Source of the DNA: Daphnia pulex
Taxonomy: Eukaryota; Arthropoda; Branchiopoda; Diplostraca; Daphniidae
Direction: 5' to 3'
Length of the DNA stretch: 64,000 bases
Assembly (NCBI RefSeq): GCF_021134715.1
Contig: NC_060023.1
Location: 2,542,001-2,606,000, forward strand
Numbering within the stretch: position 1 is the stretch's first letter; every line of letters starts with the position of its first letter. Shown in pieces: positions 1 through 10,522 of the stretch. Made by a program: the position numbers and the translations under genes. The notes under the pieces were generated by a model, which saw nothing but the letters and a program-made list of their open reading frames with translations, did no database searches and had not been told where the DNA came from.

Positions 1-1
1 T

Positions 2-252
2 GGGAAAAAACTACGTGTTACTCGTATGGTTTGCACGGTAGTTGGCAGTTTTGCCGTCTGTTGGTTTCCCATTCAACTCTTTCTCGTTTTGAAAAGTCTA
101 GCCTTGTTTGAAATGACCGCGCTCACGGTCATGATACAAATTACTTCGCACATACTAGCGTACATGAACTCGTGTGTAAATCCTTTTCTTTATGCGTTTA
201 TTTCGGATAACTTTCTGAAAGCGTTCCGTAAATTTGTGTATTGTCCCAGCAG
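2..252 (+). CDS. Allatostatin-A/galanin-type receptor, 3' part (TM6-TM7)
   Basis: This exon encodes the end of a class A G-protein coupled receptor: the tail of intracellular loop 3 (KKLRVTR), TM6 with the CWFP core, a short extracellular loop, TM7 with NPFLYAF (the NPxxY motif) and the start of helix 8 (DNFLKAFRKF). The LKSL stretch after TM6 and the ending SCVNPFLYAF followed by a helix-8 KAFRK resemble insect allatostatin-A receptors and vertebrate galanin receptors, which couple brain-gut neuropeptides to G proteins at the plasma membrane. The frame is open from base 2, so the exon starts before the window. It ends at a good splice donor (AG|GTAAGA at 252/253) in phase 2. I could not place the cytoplasmic tail exon with confidence. 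One option begins after the AG at 1086-1087, but that reading looks like no known tail. Receptor-family confidence is high; the exact ligand is inferred. Confidence 0.8.
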
Positions 253-2055
253 GTAAGAATTCCACCGAAATTTGTATTCATCACTCGTATATTCACCGAA
301 AATGTTATTGCTTGATAAAAAATTTTATTTCCGCTTTGAAGTAATTATCTTAATTAATTTTTACTAGTGTAAGAGTGTTTTATTGTAAGCAATTCTGCAG
401 ATTGCAGTTGCCATCGAAAATTCGAAAGTTTGTTGCGGAAAATAAACGGCAACTCTGCTTGAATTATGAAACATGACAGTAAATGTATGACATATCAGTT
501 ATCGTTGACTCATTGTTTAAGAGGCTTTTGACCATGGCTGATCTTTTCGTGAAAATGTAATTAATGTGCACCAGGAAATAGACTATTTTATTCATGGTGA
601 TGCTGTATACGTCTTGTTCCGAAATTATCTTGGCTGCCATTGCTCAAAGTCTCAGACAGCCAAGAGAAAGTGCTTGCACATCACATCTTTGGTGAGTGTT
701 CATCTGTTTAACTCGACTTATCTTTAGTCTTACAACGTATTTATTCAAGAAACGCGATCCTTTTGCATCATTAAAATTGCTAGTCAATAACGTGCAAAAC
801 TGGCCATTTATTTGTCATTAATATAAGATTTCCTCTCGAGACATGTGCTTATTGTCTGAGAAATGGCATATTATTAACACCAGAGGCAGTGCAAACTGTA
901 ATATAAAGTACAAAATGTCACATATATGTCTCTGGTCCTATTCCACCGAATAAATGTATTAAGGCTCACGCCCCTTATTTGAACGGTTCACTGTGTCTCG
1001 TTCCATCCACTGCTGTATGTTCAAAATCCCAGAACTCAATTTACTTTTGGATAAGACAGCTTTTGCTTGAAGAATTCACGCTTGTAGGTGGGGGCCGCTG
1101 AGTTCACAAGTATGTTGCAGCCGTCATACCCATGGATCTGTATTCTTAATGAGTCAACTTGTGTTATTACTCAGTCTGTTGAACTTGACAGTAATTTCTT
1201 TTACTGTTATGAACTATCCCAGAACTTGTTGGTATATAGCCCACGTTCAAACTCGATGTGTCAGTCGTTTGATTTCAAACTTTCTGAAGGCTGCTACAAA
1301 GTAATACAAACAAGCCGTCAAGGCGAGCTTTCAATTTGTATGTCAATAGGCAATGTTAGGAGAAAAGACTAATCAGTTCTTATCTTTTATATTTGTGTTC
1401 ATATTAGAATTCGTTATTAGTCTATGCTCATCGTTAGAATATGCTAATTTTTCCTTACTTTTATTTATAGACGGAAGTAACTCCCACCTGTTGATTTCCT
1501 TCAAGTGCTTCAAGGTCTCCAGCTTAATACTTCACGGTAAATAACCCAGATACATACTATTCATTACTCTAGGCTACATTGTGATAATTCTTATTTTAAG
1601 TTGTTTATGATAAGCTTACTTTCTTCTTTGGAGAGGAAGAAGCTTTCTTATGTCATTGCAACTTCTAAGGACGAAGGGCAAGTCGTGTTAGAGCCCATTA
1701 TCATTAATTTGCCCATATTTTCATACCCGGTATTGTTAAATTGCCGTATAACTCTCCGCCCCCATGAAGGCTATTGCAACAAAATCAAAATTTTATTTAT
1801 ATTTAATTAGTAAGGTCATTCTAGAAGACTTGAGCTCCACGTGACTTGAGCCCCACGGTTATAGTTCTTTTCCAATTAACAAGTTAGCCGCACCCAGGAA
1901 ACGGTCGAGTCCTATTTTTTATTTTAAAAACAGACTTTTTTTGTCACCGTTCTTTTTCTGTCCTTATTAGTCTGAGACGTCTTAGTCTTGTAGTTGAAAT
2001 CTGCGTAGGAATGTTTTTGACTCAAGTCAAGAAATAATTATTATGTTAAATATTT
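253..2055. other. Intron or intergenic DNA, no confident gene
   Basis: AT-rich sequence after the receptor exon. It probably holds the remaining intron and tail exon of that receptor. Open frames at about 1088-1372 and 1601-1810 show no domain or convincing splice structure, so I do not call them. Nothing else is recognisable. Confidence 0.5.
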
Positions 2056-3848
2056 GGTTATCCCCTTTGCCGTCGTCTTCATTCAACCCAATTCTGAGAT
2101 GTATTGGTTACCATTGATTTTTAAACTAAATTGACGTCAATGTGAAGTCAAGTCAGTCTGTTAAGATCCATTTTTTTTTCTCACTTTAACAATGGAGATA
2201 AAATTAATGAGTCTTTTCCATTCTGTTGTATTACCTTTTGACATGACAATAATTTAAGAAAACGTCACCATTGCGCAAAGAAACAATATTTTTTTTTTTT
2301 TCAAAATTGGCTTCACACAAACTTTGCGGGTTTTCTTATTCGGGCTTCTATGCTGACGATTCTAATTTTTCTCACAAATAAATGGCAACCACTGGTCGCA
2401 AGGCAATGTAGCCCATTTAGCGTCGGACATTGATTCCGGGACAATACGAACACATGGGTTAGAAATGCCGGTATTGGGCTCACCATAAAACCAGTTGACG
2501 AAAGTGAACGGCTCTAACCAGGCGAAACCCTTTTGTCCAGTATTGTAAGCTCCTGACGTCCAGATTCCAATCTGCTTTGAAACAGGGTCTGAAAATGGAA
2601 GCGCAATTTAATGACAAGTCGTGTTACGATCAAGTTAAATTCCGTTAGCTCATATTTACTTACAGCCTAAGACGAGAGGCATCAAAATATCTGAAACGTC
2701 ATTTTGCACAGATTGTGTTTTGATGCTGAGTAGCTTCATGTCATAAGTATTACAGTAATCGTTTGCTTTTGCCCAAGATAGCTATGATTTCAAGATAGAA
2801 AAATCAGAAACGAACATTTTCAATTGAAAGTTATTGACATCAACTCGATTTGAATTGTTTTTACCTGCGTTTTCACGTAACAGTAACACACTTTTTTGAC
2901 TTTCAGGCACGTATTCGCTGGACCCATACTGCCCTCACAGGCTACATGGACCAATGAAAGATTTTTAAATTTAATTATTTTAAAAATTCCGATTTAGATA
3001 GATGTAAATCCTACCTGCTCTTTCGCCTCCTTGCGCAATATCAGATTCTTGGCTAGCACCCACTGCAAACTGTTCACTGCCTTGCGCTAGAAATTAGAAA
3101 TTGAATAGTGCAATTAATTACTTTAGTTAGTAGAAACATTTTCCAATTTACCGTTGAACAAGATGACACCGAAGATGCAGACCAGAAGGCTTGGTAAACT
3201 AAACACTTTCATTTTCGGGATTTGTAGTGTGTGTGGTGCGCTTCTCTTGTAATGTACTCTTCGAGTGTAAATATTTTTCCAAATCTTTCAGCTTTTTATA
3301 GGCAATCGAGTTAACGAAAGGGTGTGGCCATCAGCCTATAGACGCCACTTGACCTCTCCAATCTGATTGTAAGAGGAGGCGAGAGGTCAGAAATCGGCGG
3401 TGTATATTCCTATGGGTACAGTAGTGGCTTAAACGAGTTTAGTGACCGATGGAGAACAAATGTTCATGATGAAAGGGACGCTTTTGCCTTCCGGGTTCAA
3501 AGACAAAGTTGGGGTAGGTTCTGTGCAGTTTACTTTCAATATGTTAACAATTAAGTCCGGGTCATTGTCTCGTATTTATGGGCTATGAACTGACCTTTGA
3601 TGAATAACCAGAAACAGAATTGAAATTTCCACTTTTGCAATTTTATTTTATAGAGGCCGTCGACACTTGTAGTAAACAAAAAGTCGCTTCTCTTTGACAA
3701 TGTCAAATTTTACTGTGAGGGTACAACAATACGCCACCCCATCGCGTAATCGGACTACGCCCATTGAATCTTGCTTGAAAGTTTTAATATTGGCAATCTA
3801 ACAATCATACATACAAATCAAGAAATATGCAATCCTTAATTTTTATCT
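2056..3848. repeat. Tandem duplication unit 1 (C-type lectin)
   Basis: A unit of about 1.79 kb, repeated directly at 3849-5640. Both units begin with GGTTATCCCCTTTGCCGTCG, carry one lectin gene on the minus strand, share the upstream block containing TGGCCATCAGCC and TAGACGCCACTTGACC, and end with a matching ATT(G/A)AATCTTG stretch. The units are clearly diverged (many substitutions and small indels), so the duplication is not recent. Confidence 0.85.
2362..3212 (-). CDS. Secreted C-type lectin-like protein, copy 1
   Basis: Five exons on the minus strand (3212-3152, 3086-3015, 2941-2865, 2781-2664, 2588-2362) join in frame to 184 residues. A signal peptide (MKVFSLPSLLVCIFGVILFNG) fills the first exon, then comes a short acidic/Gln linker, then one C-type lectin domain: the cysteine-rich start (CLKVKKVCYCYVK), a WAKANDYC helix, KLLSIKT, WTSGAYNTGQKGF, NWFYGEPN and the closing C...C pair (ATLPCDQWLPFICEKN, then stop). 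The EPN tripeptide of mannose-type calcium sites is present, but the usual WND motif is replaced by WATLPC, so classical calcium-dependent sugar binding is uncertain. The product is small and secreted, as in arthropod humoral lectins. Its neighbour at 4143-5006 is a tandem paralogue in the same orientation. Confidence 0.88.
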
Positions 3849-5640
3849 GGTTATCCCCTTTGCCGTCGTCTTCATCAGCGAAATTCTGAGAAGTATTGGT
3901 TAACATTGATTTTGAAACGTAAATTGATATCAATGTGAAATCAAGTCATTCTAATAGGATCCTTTTTTTTTAAGTTTAACTCTGAAGATGAAATCAATGA
4001 GTCTTTTCCATTCTGTTGTATTACCTTTTGACATGACAATAATTTAAGAAAACGTCACCATTGCACAAAAAAAACAAGTCGTCACTTTTTTTCAAAATTG
4101 GGATTCATGTGTTTTCTTATTCGGACTTCTATTCAGGACAGTCTAATTATCCTCACAAATAGATGGCAGCCACTGGTTGCAATCCAAAGTAGCCCATTTA
4201 CCGTCGGTCAACGATTCCGGGACGATTCGGATGCGAACGCATTGGTTAGAAAGGCCGGTATTGGGCTCACCATAAAACCAGTTGACGTAAGTGAAGGGCT
4301 TCTGTGTTGATAACCAGGTGAAACTCTTTTGTCCGCTGTTGTACGATCCTGAGGTCCAGATTCCAATCTGCTTTGAAACAGGGTCTGAAAATGGAAGCGC
4401 AATTGAATTTCAAGTCGTGTTGCGATACAAGTCAAATTCCGTTAGCTCATATTTACTTACAGCCTAAGACGAGAGGCATCAAAATGTCTGAAACGTCATT
4501 TTGCTGCTTTTGTGTTTCGATGCTCAGTAGCTTCATGGAATTGGCTTTACAGAAATCGTTTGCTTTAGCCCAAGATTGCTATGATTTCAAGTTAGAAAAA
4601 TCAGGAACGAACATTTTAAAATAAAAGAGACTATAAAATCAACTTGATTGAAATTGTTTTTACCTGCGCTTTCACGAAACAGTAACACACACTTTTGACC
4701 TTTACGCACTTGTTAGTTGGACCCATACTGCCCTCACAGACTACATGGGAAAATGATTGAATAACATTTTTAAAAATTCCTTTTGAGTTAGATATTATCT
4801 CTTACCTGCTCTTTCGCCCTCTTGCGCAATATCAATTTCTTCACTAGCACCCACTGCGAACTGTTCACTGCCTTGCGCTAGAAATTAGAAATTGAATAGT
4901 GCAATCAATTACTATAGTTAGTAGAAACATTTTCAAGAAATTTACCATTGAACAAGATGACACCGAAGATGCAGATCAGAAGGCTTGGTAAACTAAACGA
5001 TTTCATTTCTTAGGATTTTTGGTGCGCTTCTCTTGTGCAGTACTCTTCGAGTGTAAATAGTTTCCCAAATGTTCGAGCTATTTATTGGTACTTGAGTTGA
5101 CAAAAGGGTGTGGCCATCAGCCCATAGACGCCACTTGACCTCACCAATCTGATTGCTAAGAGGAGGCGAGAGGTCATCGACAACATTTGTTCCTAGGGGC
5201 ACAATAGTGGCTTAAACGAGTTTAGTGACCGATGGAGAACAAATGTTCATGATGAAAGGGACGCTTTTGCCTTCCGGGTTCAAAGACAAAGTTGGGGTAG
5301 GCTCTGGCAATTATTAGTGCAGTTAACTTTCAATATGTTTACAATAAAGTCTGGGTCATTGTCTCGTATGGGCTATGAACTGACCTTTGAATAATCAGAA
5401 ATAGAATTGAAAATTCCACTTTTGAAATCTTTTTTTTTTTGTTTTATAGAGGCCGTGTACACTTGTCGTAGTAAACAACAAGTCGCTTCTATTTGACAAT
5501 GACAAATTTATTGTGAGGGTCAACAATACGCCACACGAAATCGGACTAAGCCCATTAAATCTTGTTTCAAAGTTTAATTATTGACAATCTTACAACTCTA
5601 CGATTTTTGACTGCGTAGGTTTTATCTTGCGTTACAACAT
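3849..5640. repeat. Tandem duplication unit 2 (C-type lectin)
   Basis: Second direct copy of the 1.8-kb unit at 2056-3848. The five exon/intron boundaries and the upstream block (TTTAGTGACCGATGGAGAAC and following) are conserved. The right edge is approximate. Confidence 0.85.
4143..5006 (-). CDS. Secreted C-type lectin-like protein, copy 2
   Basis: Paralogue of the 2362-3212 gene with the same five-exon layout, joining in frame to 189 residues: signal peptide (MKSFSLPSLLICIFGVILFNG), acidic linker, then one C-type lectin domain (CVKVKSVCYCFVK, WAKANDFC, KLLSIET, WTSGSYNSGQ, NWFYGEPN, WATLDCNQWLPSICEDN, then stop). It has five extra residues before and after the EPN loop (STQK and an RI repeat) and differs from copy 1 at many surface positions while keeping all cysteines. 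As in copy 1, EPN is present and WND is absent. The intact frame, conserved splice sites and retained cysteines argue that both copies are functional. The promoter-side sequence is shared with copy 1, so co-expression is plausible but not shown. Confidence 0.88.
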
Positions 5641-7075
5641 TTCAAATATTGAATCATTTGTGAATTAATTTCGAATTCAGAATAGCGGTACTTTTGTAAA
5701 GGTTCGCCGGGTACGCTAGAACATCATTGCGCGTGCGTGTGCTCATTTCTTGATTATTCTTGGCGCTTGTTTCGACCTCTTTTCAACAAACGTACAGCAG
5801 TTTGTTCTTCCACTCGTATGCTTTCTTACTACGATATGAACTACGCATTCATGCAGATGAATGCGTAGTTCATGTTTCGATTTTTCGGAGATATTGCTCC
5901 GCTTATATTAGTCGTATGTGACATTTGATGACTGTTTCCGTACTTTTTGACGTAATCGATAATTGTCTTTCGCATGTCTGTGCATAATCATGCGCTTCAC
6001 GGCCTCATTGTGGCGAATATTCTTGAGACTGATTACGTCTACACGCATTTGGCTTAGTTGGAGATGTAGCAATGACCTACTTTGCAAGAACGAGTCGCTG
6101 GACTCTATATAGGTCTTGAGCACCGAAATAATATACCATAGCTGTTGAGCAACTTCTTTTGGGGTTTCGGGCCAAATAATTTACATAGTGCAAGTCATCA
6201 TTTCGCCCTGCGAAATTTTTGGACGTCAAAGTGTCCTAAACGACTTTCTGCACATTTATTTATATAGGCCTCTATATTTCGCAGAATTGCGTCACCATTA
6301 GTCATTAATAAATTCGATGGTTTGCCCTTTTTCATTTGTCATGCGCATTACACTTGCAGCCAAAGTCCTTTCTTCATGTCTATCTGAAACCTTTCTAACT
6401 ATAGTTATTGTTATACAGTACATGCCGATTATTTTATACATTTTCGAGTCAATTTTGCTTATGTCCATACATAACTGATCTTCGGGACCTTTGCTCTTGT
6501 TTTTATTCGATTAGAAAGAACAAGTCACTCGAGAGCTGATTGTCTTAACGTAGAAATATTTCTATTGCATTTTTAAACCTCGGGATTTCTCGATCCGTCT
6601 TCCCGTTTTGAATTGTTGGATTTTGAGCATAATTCAAATTAACGAACAAGAGGCTTGTATGGTTGAAGGTTTGACACGAAATTTATTGTGTTTTCTGTTG
6701 TATTATTAAAACCCTCGCATCGCCAGTTCTAATGAAACAGAAAACTTTAAACAGTAGAAGTTCTAAAACAAGTTATAGTATAGTATCTACCAATTAAAAC
6801 TGAGCCAGCCAGGAGAAGTCACATATTCCACCAATATGAATATAGTATGCCGTTAATATACAAATCTCTTTCTCGGTATAATTAAATAATCATGTGACAT
6901 TGTGTATAGAGGGTCGTTTGCATGCAAAGGAAACTCTTAGAATTACAGGCGTTTGTAAAATAATAAGTATTTAAGTTCGCGCCTGTGTCGCAATTAAAAA
7001 TACCAGCATTTTGATTTTGAACACTCTGGATGAGTAGGTAGACTACCGATGTCGGGTGTATTGAATACCGTAGTT
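5641..7075. other. Intergenic, one strong hairpin
   Basis: No gene recognised. The stretch holds the perfect inverted repeat at 5836-5873 and otherwise AT-rich sequence. A minus-strand open frame at 5908-6123 shows no domain and is probably chance. Confidence 0.5.
5836..5873. repeat. Perfect 17-bp inverted repeat with 4-base loop
   Basis: ATGAACTACGCATTCAT (5836-5852), loop GCAG, then the exact reverse complement (5857-5873). It could form a hairpin in DNA or RNA. No flanking T-run or gene end explains it. Confidence 0.9.
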
Positions 7076-9053
7076 TCACGAAGTCCCCGGGAAACACTTG
7101 CGCCGCTGTTGAATCGAGAGCACGCAGTCGGAATAGAATTTTTCGACGGAAAAGATGGGCGACCCACTTTCGGCCGTAATAGTCGAGTAATGCTCTAAGT
7201 GATAGTCGGCTGGGCTGAGGCAGGTGTCGTATTGGCGTGGCGTGAAAGGGACTTTATCGGGAAAAAGTTCCCTACCAACTTCGTTGGGGAATAGAAACCA
7301 ACGGAGTTCGTTCGCTTTGGCGTTATTGTTGAAGTTGATTTGCTGTTGGGTTGGCGGAGGCGATGCCGAGCTGTTTTCGAATGCCAGTTCGAATATCTCT
7401 TCGCCTTTTCGGAGGAACTCGTTGTACCGGATTGCCTTGGGCAGTGAGCCATTTTTTTCCGGATCAATGACAAACGTCGATTTGTTAACTAAATGAAAAT
7501 CCACATTGGCTAGCAATTTGTCATTGACGAATGGAAACTGAAAAAACAACCAAAATTGTTTAATTAACAAAAATTGATTATTTGTTGAATCGAATGTTAC
7601 GGATACTCACTAATTGCTTGTTTTGGTGATGCCATTCGCCAGTTTCTGTATTCATCTCGTAATAAGGCAACATGATCCATCCTTTCTTAGCGACGGCAAT
7701 CACAGCCTTGATGATATAATCGATTTCAAAATCGTGAGCGAAATACGGCAGATTCAATCGAGTGAAACCCGGTCTTAGAATATCGTAATAATGGCCATCT
7801 TGAGCATCGACTATCATGTCTTGATATTTGGCGGTGAGAGATTCGTCGATTCCCAGTAAATCCTGAGCGTGGGGTCCGGCGCAAGCGCATCCTCCGCGGG
7901 CTTGTATCCCATAGATGTCGTTGAGCAAGGCGCAGACAAAGTTGTGGTGTAAATAGTAACCAGTGTCCAAGTGGCGGACGACGAACGAGAAAATGGACAA
8001 TCGAGGTGCGGTACTACTCCCGAGAAGAATCAGCTCCGGGATATTTCCCCATTTTTTGAAGGCGAGTTTGGCTAGAAATTCTTCGCGGGCCATGATCCAC
8101 GCGGACGTGACACTTTCCTTTAATTTCATCACCAGACCGGCTCGAATGTTTTCCACGATGGCCGGCGTTCCTCCTTCTTCTCTGATTTCGATATCTTGAG
8201 CGTAGACTTGGTTTTGGCGATCGACAAAGAGAACAGTCCCCCCACCAGGCCCAGTTGGAACGGGACTTTTCATCAAAGATTTTTTGACGACCAAGACTCC
8301 CGCGGTTTGAACGCCGCCCACAAATTTATGCATCGAAAAGTAGATGGCGTCTTTGTGGGCTGTGCCTGATGGATACTCGGCGGATTCCGGATTCATAGCT
8401 ATTTTGACGTACGGAGCCGCAGTGGCGTAGTCCCAAAATGAAAGCGCTCCGTGTCGGTGGAGGATGGCCGTGATTTTCATGTCTTGGTAGAGGGTGCCGG
8501 TGATGTTTGATGCGGCTGAGAAACAGCCAATCATTTTCCGGTTTTCCTTCCGGGCATCTTTCAATGACGCCTCCAATTCTTCCGTATCCAAGAGGCCGTT
8601 TGAATCTTCTTGAATTCGAATCACGCGTGAAGCTATTTCTCTCCAGGGCAAAAGATTGGAGTGGTGTTCACTGGCACCGACGAAAATAATTGGGCGTTCG
8701 GCCAAGTGAAGTCCGGCGACTAGTTTATTCACTGCACCCGTGCAACCACTTCCGGCGAATATCACGGCATCTTCGTGAGATGCACCCACAGCGTGACGTA
8801 AGATCTCCCTCGCTTCATCGCGAAACGTAGTCGTTTGCACAGAAGTAATGGAAGTGGTGGTGTGAGTATTGCCGTAAGTGGGTAAAACTTTGTCCATGAT
8901 GAACGATTCGATGCATTGTAACGGTTTACCCGAGGCGGTGTAATCACAGTAAACCACCGGCCTCTTGCCGAATGGGCTGTCGAATTCGTGGTGTTTACCA
9001 ATCAGGTTCTCGTCGATAAAAGTCGTCGCCAATTTTATGTGTAGATTTTCCAT
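7076..9053 (-). CDS. Class V aminotransferase / cysteine-desulfurase-like protein
   Basis: Two exons on the minus strand (9053-7611 and 7537-7076, joined in phase 0 with GTGAGT donor and TTCAG acceptor) encode 634 residues. The first 480 or so form a PLP-dependent fold-type I enzyme of the aminotransferase class V family: DYTASGKPL near the N-terminus, GSGCTGAVNKL, the PLP lysine in SMHKFVGGVQ (about residue 242), EGGTPAIVENIRAG, and RGGCACAGPHAQ (about residue 390), which aligns with the cysteine loop that carries sulfur in NifS/SufS and MOCOS-type enzymes. A further C-terminal region of about 150 residues follows without a domain I can name. There is no signal peptide, so it is probably cytosolic. 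The N-terminal motif resembles molybdenum-cofactor sulfurases, but the C-terminal MOSC domain of MOCOS is not seen. The substrate is unknown; sulfur mobilisation from cysteine is a family-level guess. Confidence 0.88.
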
Positions 9054-9287
9054 TTGAAGATGCTATTCCGAAGATCACTGTCTTTATTCACAAAATTTTC
9101 AGTTTCCTAAATTTTAGTTTGTTCCAGTTAAAAACAGGCAAAGCGGCAAGCTTTATTTGAAGATAAGTTTTTTTTAAAACAAGATACGTCGAAGTATAGC
9201 TTCACTTACTAAGAAACAAAAATGTGTGGGTTCTTGTCCAATTGAATGCTGCGCAGAATATACAACAGTCGAGCCCAATGACGGCCT

Positions 9288-9295
9288 CTTTTATA
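9288..9295 (-). promoter_or_regulatory. TATA box of the aminotransferase gene
   Basis: The minus strand reads TATAAAAG about 235 bp upstream of the ATG at 9053. About 26 bases downstream lies TCGACTGT, a possible initiator. The 5' leader would then be about 215 nt. The TATA match is seen; its use is inferred. Confidence 0.5.
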
Positions 9296-9299
9296 CTCT

Positions 9300-10522
9300 C
9301 TGCTGGCCCTTCTTGGAGTTAACTATACAAGGTAGTGCTGCTGACGTTGTTTTTTTGGCGCCACCGGCAGAAACAGGTAATAACCGGCTATAAACTTGAA
9401 TACATTATTGGAAGAAAAATAAGGAGGGAAATGTTAATTCGAGTATAAACTCTTTTGGATTTAAATAAGAGTTGGGAAAATGACGAAACAAAATTTGGTT
9501 GTAACTCGTTAGGCACCACAACTTTGTTCCTCATGCACCAACTCTAAACGTGTTTTCTAATCAGGTGATTCTGAATCACCTGACGTCTTTGTCCTTGGTT
9601 CGCTTTTTAAGCATCAATGGCTCACCTGTATCGTTTTATGGCTTGGCAGGTCCTGGAGTTGAGTAGAAATGACCGTGGCGTCTAGATTTCAAGGTTTAAG
9701 GGGATTCACGACTCTGTTGTTGGTACAGGTTGGTGGAGATTGGTACAGGTTGGTACATGATGGTACGGGTTGGTGCTCAACGCGCAACAGCCGCTTTGGT
9801 CCTAACCCTATACTCGCCTATACTCACCTGATAAACGTCCCACTTTGTTGTTAGTCTTTTTGGCAAAATGAAGACGAATGTGTACACTGTGATATCTGAT
9901 ATCCTCAGGATGAAAACTTGTTTATTCCACCTTTATACACTAGCGCGTGGTGAATATAATACGCCATAAAGATTTGTAATTTATCCTCTTTGATAAAACT
10001 GGTAAAACATTTTTTAAATTCAAATGCCTGATTAAATTTTAAAACCTGACTAATTGCCTACCTCTGAGACAGGCAAGAAGTTCGCACTGAATGACCAAAT
10101 TATATTTTTAAAGGAAGGACATCAACAGCCTCGTTAAATCTATTAATGAATCTGTTTGGTTAGTATAGTGTTGTTGTTGCGTCCACTAGTTCAACAAGTG
10201 TCCTTCATGATAACCGAAGTAAATTTATTTTGTTTTATCCGCGTGTATTATTTTGTATGCAGGCGGTGTGTGTGTGTGTGACCATTCTCGTTTTGAAGTG
10301 ATCATCTCGATCTTGGATTTATTTTGGTCACCTGCATAATTTTGTTATTGTTCGTGACCGGCCAATGTGGGTGTTTCTCCGTCGTAAAATGTCTGCTGTT
10401 GACTACAACGAAAGTTTAGGAGAGTATTTTAAAAGAGAAAAGGCAAGTGGTGTAGTTTAACCATAAGGACGATTTACCAACTTTATTCTTTTAAAAACAT
10501 AACGCAACAAGATGAAATTGTT
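9300..10522. other. Intergenic, short GT-rich direct repeats
   Basis: No gene found. Around 9718-9775 the unit TTGGTACAGG(T) recurs imperfectly several times, a minor tandem repeat. The rest is AT-rich spacer between the aminotransferase and the C1q gene. Confidence 0.5.

Noticed and set aside
1088-1372. Tail exon of the allatostatin-type receptor
   Set aside because: An acceptor exists and phase-2 joining is open, but the resulting sequence resembles no receptor tail, so the exon is not called.
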